NCBI GenBank assembly: GCA_017618075.1
Contig: JAFZUY010000051.1
Coordinates: forward strand, 1-50,389
Length of the DNA stretch: 50,389 nt
Origin: Lachnospiraceae bacterium
Lineage (GTDB): Bacteria > Bacillota > Clostridia > Lachnospirales > Lachnospiraceae
Direction of reading: 5' to 3'
The number at the start of each line of letters is the position of its first letter. Position 1 is the first letter of the stretch. The notes beneath the pieces were generated by a model, which was not told where the DNA came from, ran no database searches, and was given only the letters and a program-made list of their open reading frames with translations. A program made the position numbers and the translations under genes. Positions 16,650 to 24,679 of the stretch are shown here, one piece after another.

Positions 16650-18125
16650 TCAGGTAAAAAGAGACGTCTTGCGATTAATCATTTCATCAATCTGGTTTAG
16701 ATACAGATCTATGTCTTTTACATTGTCACACCTTTCGATGAGACCGTCCGCATGTACGCACTTTGAGACACTTCCCGCGCCCATGGCTACTATGGACTGA
16801 ATCTCTTCCATGATGAGAATGTTGTAAAGTCCTTCTTTGCCGGGCTTCGAATAGCCTGTATTTTCAAGGTTTCCGGCCATCTGCTTCTGGCGGTAGAGGT
16901 AGTAGGGATTAAGTCCCATTGCCTTTGCGCCGTCTGCACAGATTCTCATAGCTTCCTCATAATCCATCGTGATTTCAAGTTCGTTTTCATCCATCCATCT
17001 TTTAAGGCGTGATGCTCTCTTGATGGCCAGTGAATGAACCGTGAGTGAATCGGGGCCAAGCTTTTTTAACTCTTCTATAGTGTGTCTAACATCTTCCACG
17101 GTCTCGCCCGGAAGTCCTAAGATAATGTCCGAATTGATATTGTCAAATCCCGCTTCCCTGACCAAATTGAAAGCGTCGACAAACTGTTTGACCGTATGAT
17201 TACGACCGATTGTCTTAAGTGTTTTGTCGCTCATGGTCTGCGGATTAACAGAGATTCTTGTGATAGGATATTTTTTTATCACATCGAGTTTTTCTTTGGT
17301 AATGCTGTCCGCTCTGCCCGCCTCGATTGTAAACTCTCTGACATTTTCCATCGGAAGAATGTTTGTAATATATCCTAAAAGTTCATCGAGTTCTTCGGGG
17401 CTTAAAGTGGTAGGCGTACCTCCGCCTATGTATATTGTATCAAGATATCTGTCCGATAAATGGGACACATCCCATTCGAGTTCTTTTTTGATTGCAAGAA
17501 GATAGTTCTTGATTTTGTCTTTGTATTTGAATATCGGATTGGATGTAAAAGAACAGTAAAGACATGTCGAAGGGCAGAAAGGAATACCCACGTACACACT
17601 GTATCCGTCGGTTCCGTGAAGCCTCGACATGATTTCGATTTCACGCTTTGCAATGTCTATTCCAAGGTCCAGTTTCTCACCGCGAAGACGACGTTCCGCG
17701 TAGGCGCGTTCTTTGATTTTGTCGATGACGGAGCCGGGCACGCAAAGCGAGCCGGGCACCGAGTCAAGTTCTTCTTCAAGCATGGTTCTTATTAACTTTG
17801 TCGGGCGAATGCCGGTTAAATTCCCCCAGGGAAGTTCTTTGCCCGTGCATTCGCATAAAAAATCATAGAGTGCAAGCCCGAATTCTTTTTTGGCCGCATC
17901 TTTTTCTGCAGACTTTATTTCAAAATCTTTTGATTTTTTAATGTCATCAAAACAAAGAGATATCTTTACATTCGCGCCGTCTTCTTTTATTTCAAACAGA
18001 CCTTCAAATTCTCCTTCGGCATCTGCTGCCGTAACAACTTCAACTCCCGGAAAGAACGATGTAAGCATTGCATATACATCGTATTCTCTCTCGCCTTTAT
18101 TAATCTGAACCCTGATTCTTTTCAT
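16650..18125 (-). CDS. hemZ: Radical SAM coproporphyrinogen dehydrogenase-like protein HemZ
   Basis: 491 residues. The radical SAM cluster motif CPSTCLYCSFTS is near residues 178-189 behind VYVGIPF; further HemN/HemZ features are YIGGGTPTTLSPEEL, RISVNPQTM and DIILGLPGE. The N-terminal 170 residues match HemZ rather than HemN. The family is linked to oxygen-independent coproporphyrinogen III oxidation, but many anaerobes use relatives for other chemistry, so the substrate is uncertain. Oddity: residues 123-132 (VPGSLCVPGS) are encoded by a dispersed hairpin repeat (17730-17760) inserted in frame in a variable helix region. ATG at 18125. Confidence 0.85.
   Translation of the reverse strand: MKRIRVQINKGEREYDVYAMLTSFFPGVEVVTAADAEGEFEGLFEIKEDGANVKISLCFDDIKKSKDFEIKSAEKDAAKKEFGLALYDFLCECTGKELPWGNLTGIRPTKLIRTMLEEELDSVPGSLCVPGSVIDKIKERAYAERRLRGEKLDLGIDIAKREIEIMSRLHGTDGYSVYVGIPFCPSTCLYCSFTSNPIFKYKDKIKNYLLAIKKELEWDVSHLSDRYLDTIYIGGGTPTTLSPEELDELLGYITNILPMENVREFTIEAGRADSITKEKLDVIKKYPITRISVNPQTMSDKTLKTIGRNHTVKQFVDAFNLVREAGFDNINSDIILGLPGETVEDVRHTIEELKKLGPDSLTVHSLAIKRASRLKRWMDENELEITMDYEEAMRICADGAKAMGLNPYYLYRQKQMAGNLENTGYSKPGKEGLYNILIMEEIQSIVAMGAGSVSKCVHADGLIERCDNVKDIDLYLNQIDEMINRKTSLFT
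17730..17760. repeat. 31-bp hairpin repeat, copy 2, inside hemZ
   Basis: GGAGCCGGGCACG then CAAAG then CGAGCCGGGCACC. It differs from copy 1 mainly in the loop (UUU for GAA in the RNA). It keeps the hemZ frame open and encodes a doubled VPGS. Confidence 0.85.
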
Positions 18126-18201
18126 TGTGTTTCTCTTTTCAAATTACGCCATGTTTCTGCTTTCTTTATTCACCCATGGCAAATTCAATTTTTTTATGAA
18201 T

Positions 18202-19476
18202 TTATTTTATGGAATCGATTACCCAGTCGGCATCTTCCATTTTGTATGCATTGCCACATGCGGGGCAGTTTTTATGCTTATAGGCGTTAAAGCTTACACC
18301 GCAGGTCGGACACATAAACTTGGAAATCGAGAATGCAAGATCGTTTTTCTTCGAAATATTTTTTCTCATATTCACATGGAATATTCTCTCGCTTTCCCTC
18401 GCTTTTCCGTTTGATTCCCTTAAAACTTCGGTATAAACATCTGCAGATACGTACGCTACATCGTTTTTAACATCAACCGATTTAAAGTCCATCGCTCCCC
18501 TGAAGAATACATCGACGATATCCTTCATTTCCGCAGGCAACGCCTCGCCCTCATAGAAAGGAAGTTCCCTTGCGTCTTCGCTGTAGATTGCGGACTTCAT
18601 CTTCGCAACGGTCTGGCTCATGAAATATTCCTGCATATAATCCTGACCGTATTTTTTCAGTTCTTCTTCGAATTTTTTATGCGATGCGAATGTCGCAAGA
18701 AGCGGAGCGGACTTGGCTGCACCTATTAAAAGTTTACCAAAAAGTATTAATCCGCCGATTATAAATCCCATAATGGGCGCGGTGAAAATTCCCTGTCCCA
18801 AAGCTCCCAGGGGAAGCATAAGCATCTGCATAATCTTTGACGGATCTACCTTCATCATGGCCATTATAACGACCGCGATAACTGCGATAACAAGTGCTGC
18901 GACGGGAACCGCAACAATTAATACACCCGCGGTAATTGCAGAAACGATTAAATAGAATTTAATCATTTCTTTGCTCTCTTTGGAATAATCCTCAACGATA
19001 TTGTACGCCGTTACCTTCGGATACAGTTCATCCATCTTAAAAGAAGTACCGCAGTATGGACAGCCTTCCGTGAGGGCTTTGATTTTCTCGGGATTACCGC
19101 AGTTTGGACAGTTGTATATTTCATCTCCCATGTTCTGACCGTTTAAGTAATTAATTACAACCGACCAGACATTTGCATTCATTTTCTTTTTATTTATTCT
19201 TTTACCGTTCTTTTGAAGAAGGCGCGTATATTTCGTGGTGCTGGTCCACATCTTCGCAACGTAATGTTCATCCTTTGCTTCGCGTCCCATCTCTCTTCCT
19301 TCGGGATTATGACCTCTCGGAGTAAATTCATAATCAAGAAGAAGACCTTTTTTTCTAAGACGGTCTTTTTGAATATCAACGTAATTCTGAACTTCCCTGT
19401 CACAGGTATATAGCTTTCTGTCAGTGCTTAACGCATCTGAGAGTTCGGATAAAAATTGCTGTTGGATATTGGCCAT
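18202..19476 (-). CDS. Zinc-ribbon membrane protein of unknown function
   Basis: 424 residues with an AAAGGAG site before the ATG. Two zinc ribbons frame the protein: CPNCGN...CPYCG near residues 123-142 and CPTCG...CPACG near residues 392-412. Between them are two or three hydrophobic segments (about 175-215 and 220-260) and then a cytoplasmic region with the pattern FFRGAMDFKSVDVKNDVAYVSADVYTEVLRE that resembles Tim44/DUF-like cone folds. The N-terminal third is basic. Such proteins are common and uncharacterised in Clostridia. Single gene, downstream of the response-regulator relic. Confidence 0.75.
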   Translation of the reverse strand: MANIQQQFLSELSDALSTDRKLYTCDREVQNYVDIQKDRLRKKGLLLDYEFTPRGHNPEGREMGREAKDEHYVAKMWTSTTKYTRLLQKNGKRINKKKMNANVWSVVINYLNGQNMGDEIYNCPNCGNPEKIKALTEGCPYCGTSFKMDELYPKVTAYNIVEDYSKESKEMIKFYLIVSAITAGVLIVAVPVAALVIAVIAVVIMAMMKVDPSKIMQMLMLPLGALGQGIFTAPIMGFIIGGLILFGKLLIGAAKSAPLLATFASHKKFEEELKKYGQDYMQEYFMSQTVAKMKSAIYSEDARELPFYEGEALPAEMKDIVDVFFRGAMDFKSVDVKNDVAYVSADVYTEVLRESNGKARESERIFHVNMRKNISKKNDLAFSISKFMCPTCGVSFNAYKHKNCPACGNAYKMEDADWVIDSIK

Positions 19477-19492
19477 GATATTCTCCTTTCTT

Positions 19493-19617
19493 TTACTATT
19501 CTCATTATAGATGACGACGAAAACATAGGCAATATGCTTAATGAAGCTCTCATAAAAGAGGGCTATGAAGTTCTTCGTGCTTATTCGGGCACCGAGGCTT
19601 TAATGGTGCTTGAATTT
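19493..19617 (+). pseudogene. Relic of a response-regulator receiver domain
   Basis: On the plus strand 19495-19614 translates to a stretch that opens ILIIDDDENIGNMLNEALIK and continues EGYEVLRAYSGTEALMVLE, i.e. the first 40 residues of an OmpR-type receiver domain with the acidic Asp pocket and the first two helices. The phospho-acceptor Asp, the rest of the receiver domain and the output domain are gone, and no start codon with ribosome site is present: the fragment runs straight into the terminator of the lipid kinase gene. All neighbours are on the other strand. Confidence 0.75.
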
Positions 19618-19640
19618 TCAAAAATATTTAAATTAAATAA

Positions 19641-19663
19641 CCGGACGTGCACTGCACGCCCGG
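19641..19663 (-). terminator. GC-rich terminator after the lipid kinase gene
   Basis: CCGG-a-CGTGCA / TGCACG-c-CCGG hairpin with U-rich sequence on both sides (TTATTTAATTT leftward, CTTATTCTTATTTTTT rightward). It can end the leftward dgk transcript. Confidence 0.65.
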
Positions 19664-19672
19664 CTCTTATTC

Positions 19673-20572
19673 TTATTTTTTAACAGGTTTGAAAATCGTT
19701 ACGGCCTGCTTTAAGTTCTTGATCGTTACCTCTGTATGACTGCCGCCGTTTTCGCCGTCCCTGGTCCATGCAACAGGCTCATCGCTTGAAAAATTGATTT
19801 CGCTTGCCTTGAAGTAATACATGTATTCGGGATCCGGTTCACCCGCGATGAGTGAAGCCAGCACAGCGTTTAAATCGGTCGGGTCCTCGGGATATCTTAC
19901 AAAGATGCCTTCGAACTTGCCGTCGTTTAACTGAGCTTCCTTAAAGAGAGGACTCTTAACGCCGCCGACGGATGTGGAATTGCTTATCATGCCGTAGATA
20001 AACGAATCTTTTATGACTCTGTCGCCGACTGTGATTGTCATTTCAATCGGCTTGAAATTGCCCATTCCGACAGAACGCACGCCTTCGAGTACGTAAGCCA
20101 TGTGACCGAACACATTTTTGAATTCCTGCTTGGTTTCGTACGAAACTTCCGTCAGGATTCCGAATGCCGCAATGTATACAAAGTATGAATCGTTAAATGT
20201 TCCGATATCGCACGGAAACTGCTCTCCGTATATGACCGTTTCCGCAGCCTTGGCCATATCCGAAGATATACCGATAGTTTTGGCAAAGTCGTTTGTGCTT
20301 CCCGCAGGAATATAGCCTAAAGGAATATCTTTTTTAAGACTTAACATTCCTTTTACGGCTTCATCAAGCGTTCCGTCGCCGCCGGAAACAACTATGGTGT
20401 CATAGCGCTCACCGTCGGCTATGATTGTATTGGTCGCGTCATCCTTTGCCTGCGTGGGATGAACCGTGATTTCATAACCGGCTTTGGCAAAAATATCGAT
20501 TATTTTAACTAATTTACTTTTAATTTTTTCTCTGCCCGAATGAGCATTGTACAAAAACAAAAGTTTTTTCAT
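19673..20572 (-). CDS. Diacylglycerol kinase family lipid kinase
   Basis: 299 residues, typical length. The DAGK catalytic domain opens with FLYNAHSGREKIKSKL, followed by the ATP/lipid-binding VVSGGDGTLDEAVKGML near residue 60, and IPLGYIPAGSTNDFAKTIGI near residue 103. The C-terminal half is the YegS/DgkB-like sandwich, ending with FSSDEPVAWTRDGENGG. It likely phosphorylates diacylglycerol or a related membrane lipid. Begins six bases after the crh stop codon, so probably the last gene of the murB-rapZ-whiA-crh run; a strong hairpin follows its stop. Confidence 0.9.
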   Translation of the reverse strand: MKKLLFLYNAHSGREKIKSKLVKIIDIFAKAGYEITVHPTQAKDDATNTIIADGERYDTIVVSGGDGTLDEAVKGMLSLKKDIPLGYIPAGSTNDFAKTIGISSDMAKAAETVIYGEQFPCDIGTFNDSYFVYIAAFGILTEVSYETKQEFKNVFGHMAYVLEGVRSVGMGNFKPIEMTITVGDRVIKDSFIYGMISNSTSVGGVKSPLFKEAQLNDGKFEGIFVRYPEDPTDLNAVLASLIAGEPDPEYMYYFKASEINFSSDEPVAWTRDGENGGSHTEVTIKNLKQAVTIFKPVKK

Positions 20573-20578
20573 TTTGAA

Positions 20579-20839
20579 TTAGTTTTCGCCGCTTAAATAT
20601 TTTTCGATATGATTGATTGCTGCTTCCTCATCGGAGCCGTCAGCTTCAACTACAACCTTTTCACCGGCATTAAGACCGAGACTCATCATGCCCATGATAC
20701 TCTTGGCATTGACTCTCTTGTTTGCATCTGTCTGGATATAAACGCTGCTCTCGTACTGGCTTGCAACCTGAACGAGCATGGCAACGGGTCTTGCTTCCAA
20801 ACCACCGGCTAACTTGATTTCGATTTCTCTCTCAACCAT
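20579..20839 (-). CDS. crh: Crh-like HPr (catabolite repression HPr, no phospho-His)
   Basis: 86 residues with an HPr fold. The position of the phosphotransferase histidine is Glu15 (GLEARPVA instead of GIHARPAT), so it cannot take phosphate from enzyme I. The regulatory serine is kept: Ser47 in NAKSIMGMMSLG corresponds to Ser46 of Bacillus HPr. This is the Crh plan, where Gln replaces His15. It follows whiA directly as crh does in Bacillus, and its kinase HprK is encoded 4 kb away in the same cluster. Expected role: Ser-phosphorylated co-effector for CcpA-type control, not sugar transport. A different, transport-active HPr should exist elsewhere in the genome. Confidence 0.85.
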   Translation of the reverse strand: MVEREIEIKLAGGLEARPVAMLVQVASQYESSVYIQTDANKRVNAKSIMGMMSLGLNAGEKVVVEADGSDEEAAINHIEKYLSGEN

Positions 20840-20854
20840 AAATTCCTCCTTAAA

Positions 20855-21793
20855 CTATGCATCTTTCGCACGCTGTTTCTGTGCCAGCTCGGAAATCTTA
20901 CGCAGTCTGTGATTGACTCCTGATTTGCCGAGAGGCGGCTTCATTAACTCCCCAAGTTCTTGCAGCCCCACGTCGGGATTTTCCAGCCTTGCTATTGCAA
21001 CACCCTGCAGTGTTTCAGGCAGATTGGAAAGTCCAATACATTCGTTTAAATAGTTGATATCTTCGATCTGTTTTAAAGCAGCATCAATTTTTTTCTGACT
21101 GTTCGCAACTTCGCAGTTATTCGTTCTGTTGATATGATTTGCGATTTCTCTGTAAATAAGCTTGTCTTCATATTTCATCGTTGCCACATTTGCTTCGACT
21201 ACTCTTAGAAAATCAGCTATCTGTTCGCCGTCTTTTAGGTATACCAAATGGTATTTGCCTTCACGACGTGTAGACCTTCTGGCCTTGATATTAAAGTATT
21301 CAAGCGTTCTTTCTATCTGGTTTGCATGCTCTTCGCACGAGCAGGTAAACTCAAGATGCATGCCTTTTTCGGGATCGGTTATCGTACCGAAAAAAACGAA
21401 CGCGCACTTTAAAAACTCTCTTTTGCAGCAACTTGCTTTTATGAGGACATCGGGAATTATTCCTTTATAATAATTGGGCATTCCCTTTGCATCGAGAATT
21501 TTTACGGCCTGTAAAATCTCGAGAACCTTGTCTTTTTCAGTAACAGGTAGCGCAAAAAAGCCTTTTTCTTCAAAGGCGTCGACATTTATATTAAATGTTT
21601 TCTTCAATAAAGTAAAGTATTTTTCTTTAATTCGTATATTATCGGTCTCGACAATAAGCGAATCGGGGGTAATTCGGCCTGCTCCCGCGATAATTACGGC
21701 CGTCTGGGTGATGGCGCAGTGTCTCGCGCGGGGAGTGTTTTTTAGGAGTTCGTCCTTTACTTCCATTGAGAAAGAAGATACATTACCCGACAT
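20855..21793 (-). CDS. whiA: DNA-binding protein WhiA
   Basis: 312 residues. N-terminal LAGLIDADG-like fold degenerate for nuclease action (FSMEVKDELLKNTP, GRITPDSLIVETDN), then a C-terminal helix-turn-helix with NRTNNCEVANSQKKIDAA and LPETLQGVAIARLENPDVGLQELGELM and the closing KSGVNHRLRKISELA. In Firmicutes WhiA influences cell division and chromosome segregation. The start codon is one base after the rapZ stop (TAAAATG). Upstream rapZ and downstream crh repeat the Bacillus order, except for the missing yvcK. Confidence 0.95.
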   Translation of the reverse strand: MSGNVSSFSMEVKDELLKNTPRARHCAITQTAVIIAGAGRITPDSLIVETDNIRIKEKYFTLLKKTFNINVDAFEEKGFFALPVTEKDKVLEILQAVKILDAKGMPNYYKGIIPDVLIKASCCKREFLKCAFVFFGTITDPEKGMHLEFTCSCEEHANQIERTLEYFNIKARRSTRREGKYHLVYLKDGEQIADFLRVVEANVATMKYEDKLIYREIANHINRTNNCEVANSQKKIDAALKQIEDINYLNECIGLSNLPETLQGVAIARLENPDVGLQELGELMKPPLGKSGVNHRLRKISELAQKQRAKDA

Positions 21794-21794
21794 T

Positions 21795-22649
21795 TTAATT
21801 TCCTATATCCCTGTGATTGATAGTCACTCCGTACTCTTTGTCGTCATCGTTTAATGCTTTGTAGATTTCGTTGGCGAGCGTCACGCTCCTGTGCTTTCCG
21901 CCCGTGCAGCCGATGCCGATCACGAGCTGATTTTTGCCTTCCTTTATATAATTGGGAATTAAGAAATCCAGGAGGTCTTTGACTTTGTCAAGGAAGATGT
22001 GGGCCTCGTCGTACTGCATGAGGAAATCCTGAACTTCCTTGTCGTTGCCTGTTTTATGCTTTAATTCCTCTACGTAGTAGGGGTTCGGAAGGAAGCGCAC
22101 GTCGAACACCAAGTCTGCGTCCTGAAGTATTCCGTGCTTGAAACCGAACGAGGAAATGTTTACCATGAGGGATTTGTAGTTTTCGTTTTTTACGAAGATG
22201 TTTTCAAGTTCTTCGCGAAGCTCTCTGGTTAAAAGATGTGATGTGTCGATGACGTAATCTGCGGACTTCTTGGTCTTCGCAAGAATCTTGCGTTCACGGT
22301 CGATTCCGTCCTCAACTCTGCCGTCCATTGCGAGAGGATGGTTACGGCGGCTCTCTTTGTATCTTTTAAGAAGTGTCTGCTTGGAGGCGTCAAGGAAGAG
22401 CATTTCGTACGAATAGCCCTTGTCTTTCATGTCTTTTAAGGCCTGCATGATTTCGTCGAAAGACTGGTCCGCACGCACGTCGATGCCGAGTACGACTTTG
22501 TCGCGTTCCGACTCGTAAATCAGTTCTGCAAACTTAACTATAAAAGGCACGGGAAGATTATCTACACAATAATATCCCATGTCTTCAAGCATCTTCTGCG
22601 CGGTAAGTTTGCCTGCACCGCTCATTCCTGTAACTACTACAAATCTCAT
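21795..22649 (-). CDS. rapZ: RNase adapter RapZ / nucleotide-binding YvcJ
   Basis: 284 residues, the usual length. N-terminal P-loop ATPase domain: VVVTGMSGAGKLTAQKML, with Leu15 where the Walker A motif carries Ser or Thr, then MGYYCVDNLPVPF and VVLGIDVRADQ. The C-terminal half has FGFKHGILQDADLVFDVRFLPNPYY and the strongly conserved IGCTGGKHRSVTLANEI that binds amino-sugar ligand in RapZ. In Bacillus YvcJ binds and hydrolyses GTP; the altered Walker A may weaken nucleotide or magnesium binding. Co-transcribed with murB (52-base gap upstream) and whiA. Confidence 0.93.
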   Translation of the reverse strand: MRFVVVTGMSGAGKLTAQKMLEDMGYYCVDNLPVPFIVKFAELIYESERDKVVLGIDVRADQSFDEIMQALKDMKDKGYSYEMLFLDASKQTLLKRYKESRRNHPLAMDGRVEDGIDRERKILAKTKKSADYVIDTSHLLTRELREELENIFVKNENYKSLMVNISSFGFKHGILQDADLVFDVRFLPNPYYVEELKHKTGNDKEVQDFLMQYDEAHIFLDKVKDLLDFLIPNYIKEGKNQLVIGIGCTGGKHRSVTLANEIYKALNDDDKEYGVTINHRDIGN

Positions 22650-22701
22650 TTTTCCCCCTTGTTGTTTGGTGCCATTACACCTTTGGGTGACTGGCTCCGT
22701 T

Positions 22702-23604
22702 TCAGAATTCGCCTAAGAAGAGCACCTCGGGCTCAAGCGTAACTCCGTCATTTTCTTCTACTGTTTTTATAACGTGATCGATAAGGTCTTTGACGTCTTT
22801 GGCTGTGGCGCCGCCTTTGTTAATAACGAAGCCTTTGTGCTTTTCGCTAACCTGCGCACCGCCTACGGTATATCCGCCAAGGCCTGCATCCTCGATGAGC
22901 TTGCCTGCAAAATAACCTTCAGGTCTTTTAAAGGTCGAGCCTGCTGAAGGATATTCGAGCGGCTGTTTTTCTTTTCTTCTTTTATTAAGATCAAGCATCG
23001 TTTCGCGAATCGTGGTCGCGTCCGATGTGCTTAATTTCATCTCGCAGGATAAAGCGATACAGCCGTTTTCTTTAAGCGCACTGTGTCGATAGCCGAAGTC
23101 CATTTCTTCGTTCGTAAAAGATTTGATGCTGCCGTCGGCTTTGTCTAAAATCTTTACGCTCGTTACAACCTGGCACATTTCTCCGCCGTATGCGCCCGCA
23201 TTCATAAAGAGTGCGCCGCCGAGTGTTCCGGGAATTCCCGAAGCAAATTCAAGGCCTGTGAGTGATGCATTCATTGCAACGTTTGCGAGCTTCGTAAGAG
23301 TAATGCCTGCGCCTGCTTTTATGATCTCGCCGTCAACTGTGGCCTCATTGAAATCTCCGGTAAGTTTTATGATGATGCCTCTGAAGCCTTCGTCCGATGC
23401 AAGAACATTGCTTCCGTTGCCGAGGAGGAAATAGTTGACGTTTTCCTCTTTTGCGAAGGCAATCACTTTGGAGAGTTCGTCTGCGTTTTCAACACTTACG
23501 AAAACATCTGCAGGACCGCCGATGTTAAACGAAGTGTGACTTGAAAGCGGCTCGTTGTATTTAATTCTTTCGTCAGATATTATTTCTGATAACTTACTGT
23601 ACAT
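22702..23604 (-). CDS. murB: UDP-N-acetylmuramate dehydrogenase
   Basis: 300 residues from the ATG at 23602-23604 (MYSKLSEII). The frame is open to 23667, but the added residues come from a dispersed hairpin repeat (23632-23663), so that longer start is artificial; no strong ribosome site is seen at either. FAD-linked reduction of UDP-GlcNAc-enolpyruvate to UDP-MurNAc in peptidoglycan synthesis. Motifs: HTSFNIGGPADVF, FLLGNGSNVLASDEGFRG for FAD, ASGIPGTLGGALFMNAGAYGG, and type II features: EYPSAGSTFKRPEGYFAGKLIEDAGL with the catalytic Ser, and FVINKGGATAKDV. Confidence 0.95.
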   Translation of the reverse strand: MYSKLSEIISDERIKYNEPLSSHTSFNIGGPADVFVSVENADELSKVIAFAKEENVNYFLLGNGSNVLASDEGFRGIIIKLTGDFNEATVDGEIIKAGAGITLTKLANVAMNASLTGLEFASGIPGTLGGALFMNAGAYGGEMCQVVTSVKILDKADGSIKSFTNEEMDFGYRHSALKENGCIALSCEMKLSTSDATTIRETMLDLNKRRKEKQPLEYPSAGSTFKRPEGYFAGKLIEDAGLGGYTVGGAQVSEKHKGFVINKGGATAKDVKDLIDHVIKTVEENDGVTLEPEVLFLGEF

Positions 23605-23631
23605 ATTAATTGATATGCTCTGTATCTCTTC

Positions 23632-23663
23632 GGAGCCGGGCACCCTGTCGGGAGCCGGGCACC
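23632..23663. repeat. 32-bp hairpin repeat, copy 3
   Basis: GGAGCCGGGCACCCTG then TCGGGAGCCGGGCACC. One base longer in the loop. Lies between the ROK kinase gene and murB. At stem positions 13 and 20 it has C-G where other copies have G-C, a compensatory change. Confidence 0.85.
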
Positions 23664-23668
23664 TCATA

Positions 23669-24601
23669 TTAATCGATTACTAACTTTGCAGCACCATAAA
23701 TTCCTGCATCGTTTCCGAGAGTTGCAAGCTTGAAGTCTGTATCCTTGCAGCCGCGGAAAGTGGTTTCCTTGAAATTGTCTACGATGTAGTCAAGGATGAT
23801 GTCGCCTGCTTTGCTGACACCGCCGCCGATAACGAAGGCCTGAGGGTTAACAACGCATGCGATGATGCCAAGACCTCTGCCGAGGATTTTGCCGAATTCA
23901 TTGGCGATTTCGATAGCTACTTCATCGCCTTCTTTTACTGCGTCCCAGACTACCTTGCAGTTGATGTCTTTGTTACGAAGGATGCTGGGCTTGTTGTCTT
24001 TAGCCAGTCTTCTTTTTGTAAGCATTACCACACCCGTAGCAGATGCATACTGTTCAAGACAGCCTTTTTTGCCGCATCCGCAGGTTTCGGTTTCGTTCTC
24101 GTTCATGAAGATATGTCCGATTTCTCCGCCTGCGCCCTTTGCGCCTGCAACGATTTTACCATCGATAATTACACCGCCGCCGACACCGGTTCCGAGCGTA
24201 ACCATTACGATTGAGTTATAGCCTTTTCCGCCGCCCATCCACATTTCGCCGAGGGCTGCAACGTTGGCATCGTTTCCTGTCTTTACTTTAAAGCCTGTAA
24301 GGTTTGATAAAGTATCGCTTACATTAAACACATCCCATCCGAGATTGGCTGCTTTGTATATAACTCCGTCTGAATCAACAGGACCGGGAACACCGATACC
24401 TACACCGATTACGTCTTCTTTTATGAGGTTTTTCTCTGCAACTTTTTTATTAATGCTTGCTGCGATATCGGGTAAAATCTGTGAGCCGTTGTTATCTTTT
24501 ACGGTCTTAATTTCCCATTTTTCAAGCACTTCTCCGCTCTCGTTGAATAAGCCCATTTTGACGGTTGTTCCGCCAAGATCGACACCAAAAATGTATTTCA
24601 T
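23669..24601 (-). CDS. ROK family sugar kinase (glucokinase-like)
   Basis: 310 residues from ATG 24599-24601 (MKYIFGVD); the frame continues to 24652 only through a hairpin repeat. N-terminal ATP-binding GVDLGGTTVKMG, then VGIGVPGPVDSDGVI, substrate region TGNDANVAALGEMW with the catalytic Asp, VTLGTGVGGGVIIDG, EIGHIF and the ROK zinc motif CGCGKKGCLEQYAS near residues 177-190. These match ROK glucokinases, which phosphorylate glucose with ATP in cells that take up sugars without PTS. The location next to hprK and murB suggests a role at the junction of sugar use and cell-wall precursor supply; N-acetylmannosamine or another sugar remains possible. Confidence 0.9.
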   Translation of the reverse strand: MKYIFGVDLGGTTVKMGLFNESGEVLEKWEIKTVKDNNGSQILPDIAASINKKVAEKNLIKEDVIGVGIGVPGPVDSDGVIYKAANLGWDVFNVSDTLSNLTGFKVKTGNDANVAALGEMWMGGGKGYNSIVMVTLGTGVGGGVIIDGKIVAGAKGAGGEIGHIFMNENETETCGCGKKGCLEQYASATGVVMLTKRRLAKDNKPSILRNKDINCKVVWDAVKEGDEVAIEIANEFGKILGRGLGIIACVVNPQAFVIGGGVSKAGDIILDYIVDNFKETTFRGCKDTDFKLATLGNDAGIYGAAKLVID

Positions 24602-24622
24602 ATCCTTCTCTCTTTCTTTTAT

Positions 24623-24653
24623 GGAGCCAGACACGCTGTGCGAGTCAGGCACC
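24623..24653. repeat. 31-bp hairpin repeat, copy 4
   Basis: GGAGCCAGACACG then CTGTG then CGAGTCAGGCACC. Most diverged copy; stem pair 9/23 is A-U where others have G-C, so pairing is kept. Lies between hprK and the ROK kinase gene and creates a false upstream extension of the latter. Confidence 0.8.
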
Positions 24654-24679
24654 GGATTTTTTTCTTTTATGAGTTTTAT

